56,276 bases of DNA from Azoarcus sp. (lineage in GTDB: Bacteria; Pseudomonadota; Gammaproteobacteria; Burkholderiales; Rhodocyclaceae), in NCBI GenBank assembly GCA_020725025.1, contig DYFV01000031.1:1-56276 (forward strand), read 5' to 3'. Each line of letters opens with the position of its first letter. Position 1 is the stretch's first letter. Of this stretch, positions 30,621 to 39,378 are shown in pieces. The notes beneath the pieces were generated by a model, which saw nothing but the letters and a program-made list of their open reading frames with translations, searched no databases and was not told the origin of the DNA. The translations under genes and the position numbers were made by a program.

Positions 30621-31118
30621 TCACGCCCTGCGCCGCGCGATGAGCGCGGCGGCGAAGAGCGCGACCAGGGTGAAGTTCACCAGCGACCAGTTGGCGATCG
30701 ACAGGCCGAGGAAGGTCCAGTCGACCGCCGAGCAGTCGCCCGCCCCGCGAAAGATCATCGGCAGTGCGTCGGCGAGCGGGAAGCTCTCCAGCATGAACTC
30801 CAGGTCGGGGCCGCATTCCGCGAACTCGGGCGGATAGAGCTGCATCCACGTCTGGCGCGCGGCGATCCCGCCGCCCACGAGAGAGAGCAGCAGGATCACC
30901 CCCGCGTATGCCTTGGTGACCCCGCCCCGCGGGCCGTGCAGGCCGGCCACGAGGGCGGTGAGGCCCACCCCGAGAAAGGCGTAGCGCTGCATGATGCACA
31001 TCGGGCAGGGCTCGTAGCCGCCGACGTGCTGAAGATAGAGGCCGAAGCCGAGCAGCGCCGTGCACACCGCGAAGAGCGAGAGAAACAGTACGCGCGAGGG
31101 CAGGTCGAGGAGTCTCAT
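30621..31118 (-). CDS. dsbB: Disulfide bond formation protein B
   Basis: 165 residues with four membrane helices. The first cysteine pair CPMC is in YEPCPMCIMQRY and the second periplasmic pair is in FAECGPDLE and GAGDCSAVDW. DsbB re-oxidises DsbA and passes electrons to quinone. Length and topology are typical. It is convergent with the PilZ gene. Confidence 0.92.
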   Translation of the reverse strand: MRLLDLPSRVLFLSLFAVCTALLGFGLYLQHVGGYEPCPMCIMQRYAFLGVGLTALVAGLHGPRGGVTKAYAGVILLLSLVGGGIAARQTWMQLYPPEFAECGPDLEFMLESFPLADALPMIFRGAGDCSAVDWTFLGLSIANWSLVNFTLVALFAAALIARRRA

Positions 31119-31204
31119 GTCCGTCCGTCAAGTCGAAGCTGCCGCGATTGTAGGCCACGCCGCGCCGATTGGGCGTTCGCGTCGCGCAAGCATTTCCCTC
31201 CCGG

Positions 31205-32131
31205 TCAAGCTCGGGCCGACCGGGAATCGGGCAGCAGCGTCGCGAGCATGTCCAGGAACGCGCGCGTCTTGGCCGGCATCAGGCGGCGGCCGGGAAACAC
31301 CGCCCAGGCCGTCACCGACGGCATGCACCAGTCGGGCAGTACCCGCACCAGCGTGCGCTGCCGAAGGTAGGGCAGCGCGAAGTATTCGGCGAGCAGCACG
31401 ATGCCGCGCCCCTCGCGGGCGAGCCGTGCCAGCAACTCCGGCGAATTGGCCGTGATCTGGCCCGGAGGCACTTTCTCCCAGTGCCGGCTGCCGCAGCCGA
31501 GTGCCCAGGGCTGCGGCTCACCGTTGCTGCCGCGTAGCCGCAGCGTCTGATGGACGAGCAGATCGTCGGGGTCGGCGGGCGTACCGTGCTCGGCGAGGTA
31601 GTCGGGCGCGGCGTAAAGGCCGATAGGGAAGTCGGCTACGCGCCGCGCGGCAAGGCTCGCGTCGTCCGGCAGCGTCCCCATGCGCAGTGCGAGGTCGAAG
31701 TTTTCGGCGATCAGGTCGACCCGGCGCGGCGACAGGTCGAGATCCAGGCTGACCTCGGGATGCAGGGCGGCGAACGCGGCGAGCAACTCGACCAGGAAGA
31801 CGTTCGCGAAGTCCCCCGGCATCGAGATGCGCAGCCGGCCGCTGGGGCGCGACTGGCGGTGCTGGGCGAAGGCCGCCGCCGCATCGACCTCGGCCGCGAG
31901 TTGCCTCGCATGCTCGAGGAGCCCTTGCCCGAACTCGGTCAGCGCGAAACGCCGGGTGGTGCGCGTGAGCAGACGCTCGCCCAGCGCCTGCTCGAGCGCC
32001 GCGATGCGGCGCGACACGGTGGATTTGGGCAGGCCCAGCCGGTCGGCCGCCCGGCTGAAACTGCCGGCATCGGCCACCCGGGCGAAGAGGAGGAGATCGT
32101 TGGCCTCCAGAGCGGCAATTGTTCCGTTCAT
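31205..32131 (-). CDS. LysR-family transcriptional regulator
   Basis: 308 residues. The N-terminal winged HTH (DLLLFARVADAGSFSRAADR...LPKSTVSRRIAALE) is followed by a substrate-binding domain. It is divergent from the azoreductase/pirin genes across 92 bp, so it most likely controls them and itself. The effector may be a quinone or electrophile, which is inferred from the neighbours only. Confidence 0.9.
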   Translation of the reverse strand: MNGTIAALEANDLLLFARVADAGSFSRAADRLGLPKSTVSRRIAALEQALGERLLTRTTRRFALTEFGQGLLEHARQLAAEVDAAAAFAQHRQSRPSGRLRISMPGDFANVFLVELLAAFAALHPEVSLDLDLSPRRVDLIAENFDLALRMGTLPDDASLAARRVADFPIGLYAAPDYLAEHGTPADPDDLLVHQTLRLRGSNGEPQPWALGCGSRHWEKVPPGQITANSPELLARLAREGRGIVLLAEYFALPYLRQRTLVRVLPDWCMPSVTAWAVFPGRRLMPAKTRAFLDMLATLLPDSRSARA

Positions 32132-32151
32132 GAAACAATGTTATCCGTTTC
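32132..32151. promoter_or_regulatory. Possible LysR-type operator
   Basis: A short inverted repeat GAAAC-N10-GTTTC lies immediately upstream of the LysR gene start in the LysR/azoR gap. It has the size of a LysR-type box but short arms; weak evidence. Confidence 0.3.
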
Positions 32152-32223
32152 GAAGGCTTCCGGCGTGTGGGTGGAACAAATAAATTGTGTCCCACGACAA
32201 CCCCAAACCCAACGGAGCCCGCC

Positions 32224-32823
32224 ATGAACATCCTGCAGATCAACTCCAGCGCCCGCAGCGAAGGCGCCCACTCCACCCGTCTCGCCAACACCATCGTCGA
32301 ACGTCTGCGTGCCGAGCACCCCGAAGCGACCCTGGTCGTGCGCGATCTCGCCCGTGACCCGCACCCGGTGCTCGACGAGGCGGCTTTGCAGGCGCTGTTC
32401 ACCCCGCCTGCCGAGCGCAGCGCCGAGCAGGCCGCCCGGGTGGCGCTGGACGACGCGCTGATCGCCGAGATCCAGGCCGCAGACGCGGTGGTGATCGGTG
32501 CGCCGATGTACAACTTCGGCGTCTCGGCCCAGCTGAAGAACTGGATCGACGCCATTGCGCGCGCCAAGGTCACTTTCCGCTATACCGAGAACGGACCGGA
32601 AGGCCTGCTCAAGGGCAAGCGGGTGTATGTCGCGCTCACCCGCGGGGGACGCTACCGCGACAGCGCCGCCGACTCGCAGGTGCCCTACCTGAGGAGCGTG
32701 CTGGGTTTCCTCGGCATGACCGACGTACGCTTCGTCTATGCCGAAGGCCTGGCCATGGGCGCCGAGGCGGAACAACAGGCCTTCGCCGAAGCCCAAGCCG
32801 ACATCGAGGCGGCCTTCGCCTGA
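32224..32823 (+). CDS. azoR: FMN-dependent NADH-azoreductase / quinone reductase
   Basis: 199 residues, starting [20 protein letters not shown], a flavodoxin-like fold. The FMN-contact loop [20 protein letters not shown] and the length (201 in E. coli AzoR) fit the family. It reduces azo dyes and quinones using NADH. It is transcribed divergently from the LysR gene and 28 bp before the pirin gene. Confidence 0.9.
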   Translation: MNILQINSSARSEGAHSTRLANTIVERLRAEHPEATLVVRDLARDPHPVLDEAALQALFTPPAERSAEQAARVALDDALIAEIQAADAVVIGAPMYNFGVSAQLKNWIDAIARAKVTFRYTENGPEGLLKGKRVYVALTRGGRYRDSAADSQVPYLRSVLGFLGMTDVRFVYAEGLAMGAEAEQQAFAEAQADIEAAFA

Positions 32824-32851
32824 CCCTACCGGCAACGAGGAGCGATTCGCC

Positions 32852-33736
32852 ATGACTCATGTACGTGATCCCGAAATGGTGGTTCGGCCCCGCAGCGTCG
32901 AACGCCTGGTGGTCGGGCAGGCCACCTCCGACGGCGCCGGGGTGAAGCTGACCCGCGTGCTCACCCAACCGCTGCAGCGGCGGCTGGACCCATTCCTGAT
33001 GCTCGATGCCTTCCGCAGTGACGATCCGGGCGACTACCTCGCCGGCTTCCCCGACCACCCGCACCGCGGCTTCGAGACGGTCACCTACATGATCGCCGGG
33101 CGCATGCGCCACCGCGACAGCGCCGGCCACGAGGGGCTGCTCGAGAACGGTGGGGTGCAATGGATGAGCGCCGCGCGCGGGCTCATCCACTCCGAGATGC
33201 CCGAGCAGGAAGACGGGCTCATGGAGGGTTTCCAGCTGTGGGTGAACCTCCCTGCCCGGGACAAGATGGGCGAGCCCTGGTACCGCGACTTCGCGGCGCG
33301 GGAGATCCCGGTCTTCACCACGGCCTCGGGCGCGACGGTCCGCGTCATCGCTGGTGAGAGCCACGGCGTCGCGGGCGCGGTGACCCGCGAGGCGACCGAG
33401 CCGCTCTACCTCGACGTCGAACTGCCGCCGGGCGCGCGCTTCACCCAGTCGCTGCCGGCCGGGCACAATGCCTTCGCTTACGTCTATCGCGGCGAAATCC
33501 GCATCGGCGAGACGGCCGTGCCACGCCAGCGCATGGCGATCCTCGCCGGTGCCCCCGAGGCGGATGGCGTCGTGGTCGAGGCGGGAGGGGAGCCGGCGCG
33601 CTTCCTCCTGATCGCAGGCCGTCCGCTGGGCGAGCCGATCGCGCAGTACGGCCCCTTCGTGATGAACACGCAGGAGGAGATCTACGCGGCGGTGAACGAC
33701 TTCCGGGAGGGCCGGCTCGGCGCGACTCGCCCGTAG
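32852..33736 (+). CDS. Pirin family protein (bicupin quercetinase-like)
   Basis: 294 residues from ATG 32852 after a GAGGAGCG site. The metal ligands of the N-terminal cupin are visible in DHPHRGFETVTYM and RGLIHSEMPEQE. Pirins are iron-binding proteins with quercetinase or redox-sensor roles. With azoR it suggests aromatic or quinone stress. Its TAG stop falls in a REP-like repeat. Confidence 0.88.
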   Translation: MTHVRDPEMVVRPRSVERLVVGQATSDGAGVKLTRVLTQPLQRRLDPFLMLDAFRSDDPGDYLAGFPDHPHRGFETVTYMIAGRMRHRDSAGHEGLLENGGVQWMSAARGLIHSEMPEQEDGLMEGFQLWVNLPARDKMGEPWYRDFAAREIPVFTTASGATVRVIAGESHGVAGAVTREATEPLYLDVELPPGARFTQSLPAGHNAFAYVYRGEIRIGETAVPRQRMAILAGAPEADGVVVEAGGEPARFLLIAGRPLGEPIAQYGPFVMNTQEEIYAAVNDFREGRLGATRP

Positions 33737-33820
33737 CGCGGACGGAGCGGAATCCGGGAGCGACGTTGGGGTTTGCCGCTGCGCGCTCCCCGGATTGCGG
33801 CCTTCCGCCTCCATCCGGGC
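33733..33820. repeat. REP-like element, copy 3 (inverted pair)
   Basis: Units GTAGCGCGGACGGAGCGGAA... (33733-33760) and CCCGGATTGCGGCC...CCATCCGGGC (33788-33820) face each other. The first supplies the pirin stop codon. Confidence 0.75.
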
Positions 33821-34148
33821 CGCCGAATCGGCGCGTCGCAAGCCGTCCTGGTCTGCGTCCAGGGGCGGCCGCCCGGCCATCTTCGCGGCTCCTGCCGGGA
33901 GAAGGGTTGCGGCGCCGTGTGCCATGCCTGTCTCGGCGCCTTCCAGCAGCGCCGACGCTGCCGCCGAGATGCTGCCCGAGCAGCGGTTCGACCTCACGCG
34001 GCTCGCCTGCCGGGTACGCGCCATCCTCTCCCGTCGCCGACCTGTGCGCTCCGCGGGCTCGCCCCGCTTGGCGCAGCCGCCGATTTCCCCGATGATTGCG
34101 GGATAATTCATGGCGGTCTTCTTCGCCTTGGTCTCGGGAGAACTGACG
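33821..34148. other. Intergenic stretch without a supported gene
   Basis: About 330 bp of GC-rich DNA between the REP-like repeat and the dehydrogenase start. Open frames here lack a start, binding site or recognisable similarity. No clear promoter was seen, though TATAAT-like GATAATTC occurs near 34101-34108 without a good -35. Confidence 0.5.
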
Positions 34149-35030
34149 ATGGAAGTCGGATTTATCGGTCTCGGCCTCATGGGCCGTCCCATGGCCCTCA
34201 ATCTGATGCGCGCGGGACACCGCGTGCACGTCTGGAGCCGGCGGCGCGAATCCATGCAGCCGCTGCTCGAGGCGGGCGCGGACGACTGCGCCAGCGCGGC
34301 GGATGTGGCCGGCCGCGCCGAGGTGGTCATCAGCATGGTCGCGGACGCGCCCGACGTGGAGCAGGTGGCACTCGGTCCGCAGGGCGTCGCCGAGGGCGCG
34401 CGCCCGGGGCTCGTCTTCGTCGACATGAGCACCATCGCGCCGGCCGCCGCCCAGGCGATCGCGGCACGGCTCGCCGAACGCGGCGTCACCATGCTGGATG
34501 CGCCTGTCTCGGGCGGCGAGGTGGGGGCGATCAATGCGACCCTCACCATCATGGTCGGCGGCGAGAAGGCCGCCTTCGACAAGGCGAAGCCCCTCTTCGA
34601 GGCGATGGGCAAGACCGTCTCGCTCATCGGCGCCTCGGGGGCCGGCCAGGTCGCCAAGGCTTGCAACCAGATCCTTACCGGCGTGGGCGTCGCCGCGGTC
34701 GCCGAGGCGCTCAATTTCGCGAAGAAGAGCGGGGTCGACGCCGCCAAGGTGCGCGAGGCGCTCCTGGGCGGCTTCGCCTATTCGCGCATCCTGGAGAACC
34801 ACGGTCAGCGCATGCTCGACCGCAATTTCAGGCCGGGTTTCAAGGCGTGGATGCACCAGAAGGACATGCGGATCGTGCTGGAGGAGGCGCACCGCCTCGG
34901 GCTCGCGCTGCCTTCGTCCGCGGCCACTGCCCAGATGTTCAACGCCATGGTGGGCAGCGGCATGGGTGAGGACGACTCGGTGGCCATGCTCAAGCTTCTC
35001 GAGCGCATGAGCGGCGGGGACGGCGCATGA
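34149..35030 (+). CDS. Beta-hydroxyacid dehydrogenase, GarR/tartronate semialdehyde reductase-like (copy 1)
   Basis: 293 residues from ATG 34149 (MEVGFIGLGLMGRPMALNLM). The NAD(P)-binding loop is GFIGLGLMG, the substrate motif DAPVSGGEVGA, and the catalytic Lys lies in GAGQVAKACNQ. This family reduces tartronate semialdehyde or related acids. The in-frame extension to 34110 is not conserved. A closely related paralogue starts at 37758, with a diguanylate cyclase gene between them. Confidence 0.88.
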   Translation: MEVGFIGLGLMGRPMALNLMRAGHRVHVWSRRRESMQPLLEAGADDCASAADVAGRAEVVISMVADAPDVEQVALGPQGVAEGARPGLVFVDMSTIAPAAAQAIAARLAERGVTMLDAPVSGGEVGAINATLTIMVGGEKAAFDKAKPLFEAMGKTVSLIGASGAGQVAKACNQILTGVGVAAVAEALNFAKKSGVDAAKVREALLGGFAYSRILENHGQRMLDRNFRPGFKAWMHQKDMRIVLEEAHRLGLALPSSAATAQMFNAMVGSGMGEDDSVAMLKLLERMSGGDGA

Positions 35031-35079
35031 ACTGCGAGCCGCCGGGAGGCGCGACCGGAGCGGCGGGGAGATCCCCCGC

Positions 35080-37758
35080 ATGACCGCTTCGTCGCCCAGC
35101 CCGGCGCATCGTTTCACGACCCGCGACCGCCGCTGGTACCGGCGCATGCGGCGGGGCGTCCTGGCCGGCGCCCTGGCGCTCATCGTCGGTGTCTGGGCCA
35201 CGGTTTATCACCAGCAGGGAGAGATCCGAGCTCAGGCGTACCGCGCGCTCGCGATCGAGGCCGAGACCCTGGCCCGGGTATACGCCGAGGCAGTGCGGCG
35301 CGTGATCGGACAGATCGACACCGCGCTGCTCGTGTTGCGCGAGGAGTACCGCCACCAGGGCGGCCTGCACCTGGACGGATTCGCGAGCACCTCCCTGGTT
35401 CTGCGCGAAGGGCCACTCGCCGGAGAGGTGCTGCAGATCGCGGTGATCGGACCGGACGGCATGCTGCTCTTCTCGGATCTCAAACGGCCGGCCCGCCAGG
35501 TCGATCTGAGCGATCGCGAGCACTTCCGGGTCCATCTGGACAACACCCGGGACGATCTCTTCATAAGCAAGCCGGTGCTCGGCCGCGTCTCGGGCAAGTG
35601 GTCGATCCAGCTCACGCGCCGCATGGAGGACGATACGGGGCGCTTCATGGGGGTGCTGGTCATGTCGGTGGATCCGGCCGTGTTCGCGGACAGCACCTCG
35701 GAGCTGATGCCGCTCGCGGAAGGTGTCCTGACCCTGGTCGGCCGTGACCGCACCGTGCTGAGCCGCCATCCCGACGGCCCCTCCTACCTCGGCAAGCAAC
35801 TGCCGGAGTCGGCCCAAGGCTACCTGGGTGACCGGCCAGGTGCTCATCTGCGCGCGAGTCTGCTCGACGGCCGCACGCGCATGATCGCCTATGCGCCGGT
35901 GGCCGATCACGGGCTTCACGCCGGCGTTTCGCTCGAAACCCATGCGACCGAGGCGATCGCGGCCGCCCGGCAGGGCGACTGGATCAGCGGCGGGGGCGCG
36001 GTGACCCTGCTCGTCCTAATTGCCGCCGTCGCCTCCGTGCGCAGCCTGCGCTTGCGCGCCGCGTGGCAGGCGGAGCTCGCCGCCCAGCGCGAGCACCTCG
36101 CCGACGCCCAGGCCGCCGCGCGCATGGGCAGCTGGGAGTGGCGCCGGGCCGACGACGCCTTCGAGTGGTCCGCAGGCATGGCACGCGTTCTCGGTCTGGC
36201 CGATCCGGTTTCCCCGCCGGCACGCGAGCGACTGATCGCCTGCATCCATCCCGACGATCGGGCCCGGTTCGAGGCGGCCATGGAGGACTGCCGTCGCGAT
36301 GGAAAGGCTTTCGAGCTGGAGCATCGCATTTGCCGTGCCGATGGCAGCGAGGCGATCGTGCTCTCCACGGTGCACCTCGAACGCGACGATCCGGCTGCCC
36401 CCGTGCTCGGCGTGATGATCGACGTCACCGAGCGGCGGCGTCTCGAGGCCTCTCTCCAGCAGGCCGAGCAGCGCTGGAACTGGGCCCTGGAGGCGGCACG
36501 GGATGGGGTGTGGGACTGGGATGTCGCCCGCGACCGCATCTGGTATTCGGAGCGCTGCGCGACCATGGTCGGCTACGCGGTCGAGGATCTCGGGCGCGAT
36601 TTCGGCGCCTGGCGCAACAACGTCCACCCCGACGATCTACCAGCGCTTCTCACCGCACTCGAGCGCCATTTCGCCGACCCGGGCGAGCCCTACCAGCCGG
36701 AGTTCCGTCTGCGAGCCCGAGACGGCCGTTATCGGTGGATTCTCGCGCGCGGCAACGTGTTCGAGCGCGGGCCGGACGGCACCCCCCTGCGGATGCTGGG
36801 TACCCAGACGGACATCACCGATCGCAAGGAGGCGGAGCTTGCCGCGCGCATCGCCGACGAACTGGTGCGCCAGACCGCGCAGCCCATCGTCGTCACCGAT
36901 ACCGCCGGTCTCATCCTGCGCTGCAATCCGGCCTTCTGCCGCACCGTCGGTTTCACCGAAGAGGAACTGGTGGGCCGTCCGGCCAGTGCCTGCACGCGAT
37001 CCGGGCGCCACGAAACGGACTTCTACCGGGCGATGTGGAAAGCGCTGCATGCGGAAGGCCGTTGGGAGGGGGAGATCTGGAACAAGCGCCGCTCCGGGGA
37101 GATCTTCCCGGAATGGCTGTCGATCACCGCCATCCGCGATTGCGCCGGCCGCATCGAGCAGTTCGTCGGCATCTACACCGACATCACCGAGCGCAAGCGC
37201 CACGAGGAAACGATGTGGCGCGCCGCGAACTACGACTCGCTCACCGAGCTGCCCAACCGCCTGCTCTTCGCCGACCGCCTGCGGGCCGGTATCGCCCGCG
37301 CGCGCCGGTCCGGTTCGCGCCTGGCGGTGCTCTACGTCGACCTCGACCGCTTCAAGGCGGTCAACGACACTTTCGGCCACCAGGCGGGCGACACCGTGCT
37401 GCGCGCCGTGGCACGGGGGCTCGCCGTATCCGTGCGCGAGGACGACACGGTGGCGCGCATCGCCGGCGACGAGTTCAACGCCCTGCTGCAGAACCTGTCG
37501 GATCCGTCGGCCGTCGACCGCGTCGCGGGCGCCATGCTGCGCGCGGCCCGCGCCCCGATCGACATCGGCGGGCAGAGCGTCACGGTATCCTGCAGTATCG
37601 GGATCGCGGTCTACCCCGACGACGCCGAGACGCCGGAGGCGCTCGCTGCCGCGGCCGACGCCGCGATGTACCGCGTCAAGCAAGGGGGGAGGGACGGCTA
37701 TGCGCGCCACGCCGGGGAAGCGGTGACGCTCGCCGAGAACACCGAGGAGATCGAATGA
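35080..37758 (+). CDS. Cache-PAS-GGDEF diguanylate cyclase
   Basis: 892 residues. A membrane helix (~25-45), a periplasmic double-Cache-like sensor (~50-290) and a second helix (~300-322) are followed by three PAS/PAC domains (~345-450, 465-585, 590-705) and a GGDEF domain. The active-site motif is AGDEF (795-799), an accepted active variant. The inhibitory I-site RxxD is REDD at 786-789, exactly five residues upstream. No EAL domain follows. It should make c-di-GMP in response to an external signal. Its stop overlaps the next start. Confidence 0.9.
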   Translation: MTASSPSPAHRFTTRDRRWYRRMRRGVLAGALALIVGVWATVYHQQGEIRAQAYRALAIEAETLARVYAEAVRRVIGQIDTALLVLREEYRHQGGLHLDGFASTSLVLREGPLAGEVLQIAVIGPDGMLLFSDLKRPARQVDLSDREHFRVHLDNTRDDLFISKPVLGRVSGKWSIQLTRRMEDDTGRFMGVLVMSVDPAVFADSTSELMPLAEGVLTLVGRDRTVLSRHPDGPSYLGKQLPESAQGYLGDRPGAHLRASLLDGRTRMIAYAPVADHGLHAGVSLETHATEAIAAARQGDWISGGGAVTLLVLIAAVASVRSLRLRAAWQAELAAQREHLADAQAAARMGSWEWRRADDAFEWSAGMARVLGLADPVSPPARERLIACIHPDDRARFEAAMEDCRRDGKAFELEHRICRADGSEAIVLSTVHLERDDPAAPVLGVMIDVTERRRLEASLQQAEQRWNWALEAARDGVWDWDVARDRIWYSERCATMVGYAVEDLGRDFGAWRNNVHPDDLPALLTALERHFADPGEPYQPEFRLRARDGRYRWILARGNVFERGPDGTPLRMLGTQTDITDRKEAELAARIADELVRQTAQPIVVTDTAGLILRCNPAFCRTVGFTEEELVGRPASACTRSGRHETDFYRAMWKALHAEGRWEGEIWNKRRSGEIFPEWLSITAIRDCAGRIEQFVGIYTDITERKRHEETMWRAANYDSLTELPNRLLFADRLRAGIARARRSGSRLAVLYVDLDRFKAVNDTFGHQAGDTVLRAVARGLAVSVREDDTVARIAGDEFNALLQNLSDPSAVDRVAGAMLRAARAPIDIGGQSVTVSCSIGIAVYPDDAETPEALAAAADAAMYRVKQGGRDGYARHAGEAVTLAENTEEIE

Positions 37759-38636
37759 TGGAAGTGGGATTCATCGGGCTGGGTGCGATGGGACGCCCCA
37801 TGGCCGGACACCTGCAACGCGCGGGACACCGCCTGCACCTGTGGGCGCGGCGCCCGGAGAGCGTGGCGCCGTTCGCGGCCACCGGGGCTGTGGTGCATGC
37901 CACGCCCGCCGCCCTGGCTGCGGCGACCGAGGTCGCATTCACCATTGTCACCACCAGCGCCGACGTGGAGGGCCTCGCCCTCGGTCCCGACGGCTTCGTT
38001 CAAGGGGCGCACAGCGGCTGGATCCATGTGGACATGAGCACCATCGCGCCAGCCGCCGCCCGGCGGGTGGCGGCCGGGCTCGCCGAACGCGGCGCGCAGT
38101 GTCTCGACGCGCCGGTCTCCGGCGGCGAGCGCGGCGCCATCGACGCGACTCTAGCCATCATGGCAGGCGGTCCCGCGGACGCGCTCGAGCGCGTCCGCCC
38201 CCTCCTCGAGTGCCTCGGGCGGACCATCGTGCATGTCGGCGACAATGGCGCGGGGCAGGTGGCCAAGGCGTGCAACCAGATGGTCATGGTCGCGACCATC
38301 CAGGCCTGCGCCGAGGCGATGCACCTCGCCGCCGCCCACGGGCTCGATCTCGCCCGTGTGCGAGAGGCGCTCATGGGCGGCTCGGGCGCCTCGCGGGTGC
38401 TCGAGGTGTTCGGCGATCGCATGGCGCGCCGCGACTTCGCCGCCGGCGTCGAGGCGCGGCTGCATCACAAGGACTTCGGGATCCTCATGGACGAGGCGGT
38501 GCGCCTCGGCGCGCCGCTGCCGATCGCGGCCCAGGTGTGGCAGCAGCTCAACGCCCTGATGGCTGCCGGCGGAGGGCGGGAGGACACGGCGGGGTTGCTG
38601 CGGGTGCTGGAGGGGGCGGGCAGGCGGGAGCCGTAG
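37758..38636 (+). CDS. Beta-hydroxyacid dehydrogenase, GarR/HIBADH-like (copy 2)
   Basis: 292 residues from ATG 37758 (MEVGFIGLGAMGRPMAGHLQ); ATG 37755, which overlaps the upstream TGA, would add one Met. It has the GFIGLGAMG loop, DAPVSGGERGA and GAGQVAKACNQ motifs with the catalytic Lys. It shares long identical blocks with copy 1, so the two arose by duplication. GAGGAGATCGA lies just upstream. Translational coupling to the cyclase gene is likely. Substrate unknown. Confidence 0.87.
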   Translation: MEVGFIGLGAMGRPMAGHLQRAGHRLHLWARRPESVAPFAATGAVVHATPAALAAATEVAFTIVTTSADVEGLALGPDGFVQGAHSGWIHVDMSTIAPAAARRVAAGLAERGAQCLDAPVSGGERGAIDATLAIMAGGPADALERVRPLLECLGRTIVHVGDNGAGQVAKACNQMVMVATIQACAEAMHLAAAHGLDLARVREALMGGSGASRVLEVFGDRMARRDFAAGVEARLHHKDFGILMDEAVRLGAPLPIAAQVWQQLNALMAAGGGREDTAGLLRVLEGAGRREP

Positions 38637-38656
38637 CGGTTTCGAGTCGACCTGGT

Positions 38657-38685
38657 CCCGGATTCCGCTCAGGCTCCATCCGGGA
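38657..38685. repeat. REP-like element, copy 4
   Basis: CCCGGATTCCGCTCAGGCTC followed by CATCCGGGA forms a short hairpin unit between the convergent dehydrogenase and aldolase genes. Confidence 0.7.
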
Positions 38686-38709
38686 GCGGGCGGCGGTCGT
38701 GCGCTGCCG

Positions 38710-39378
38710 CTATTCCTGCGTCCGCTCGCTCGGCCTCCCGTACCACTTGAACCGCTCCGTCACCTCCGCCATTTCCTCGTCCGACAGCAGCACCGGCTCG
38801 CCCAGCTGGCGCGTGCGCCAGTACTGTTCGCACAGGGTCTCGAGCTCCACCGCCAACGCCAGGGCGTTGGGCAGGTCGCGCCCGAACACGAGCATCCCGT
38901 GGTTGGCCATGAGGCAGGCCTTGCGCCCTTCCAGCGCCTCGGCCACGTGGTCCGACAGCGCCTGTGTGCCGAAAGTGGCGTAGCGCGCGCAGCGCACGGT
39001 GTTGCCGCCGAAGCGCGCGATCATGTAGTGGAAGGGCGGGATCTCCAGGCGTTGGCAGGCGAGGGCGGTGGAGAAAGGGGGGTGGGCGTGCACGATCGCG
39101 CCGGCCTCGGGACGCTGGGCGTAGACGTCCGCGTGCAACCGCCATTCGCTGGAGGGGGCGAGCCGCCCTTCGGTCCGCCCGTCGGCGCGCATGATCACCA
39201 TGTCCGCGGCGGTGCACGCCTCGGGCGCGACCCCGCTCGGGGTGATCAGCATGCCGTCGGCCAGACGCACGCTGGCGTTGCCGGCGGTGCCGGTGTTGAG
39301 CCGAGCGGTGCCCATCGCCCGCACGGTGGCGAGGAGCGCGTCGCGCAGCTCGGCTTCGGTGAGGGCGGGCCGGCTCAT
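38710..39378 (-). CDS. Class II aldolase, FucA-like (candidate 5-deoxyribulose / 5-methylthioribulose-1-phosphate aldolase)
   Basis: 222 residues from ATG 39378, which overlaps the mtnA stop by 4 bp. The family features are clear: NTGTAGNASVRL, DGMLITPSG, catalytic Glu in PSSEWRLH, zinc ligands in VHAHPPFSTA, and the third His in LMANHGMLVFG. It is closer to L-fuculose-1-phosphate aldolase than to MtnB. Coupled to mtnA, it probably splits the isomerase product into dihydroxyacetone phosphate and an aldehyde (the DHAP shunt described in other bacteria). MtnB-type dehydratase activity is the alternative. Confidence 0.8.
   Translation of the reverse strand: MSRPALTEAELRDALLATVRAMGTARLNTGTAGNASVRLADGMLITPSGVAPEACTAADMVIMRADGRTEGRLAPSSEWRLHADVYAQRPEAGAIVHAHPPFSTALACQRLEIPPFHYMIARFGGNTVRCARYATFGTQALSDHVAEALEGRKACLMANHGMLVFGRDLPNALALAVELETLCEQYWRTRQLGEPVLLSDEEMAEVTERFKWYGRPSERTQE

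Noticed and set aside
38710..39378. MtnB (methylthioribulose-1-phosphate dehydratase) as first call
   Set aside because: Closer overall to fuculose-1-phosphate aldolase; MtnB kept as an alternative.
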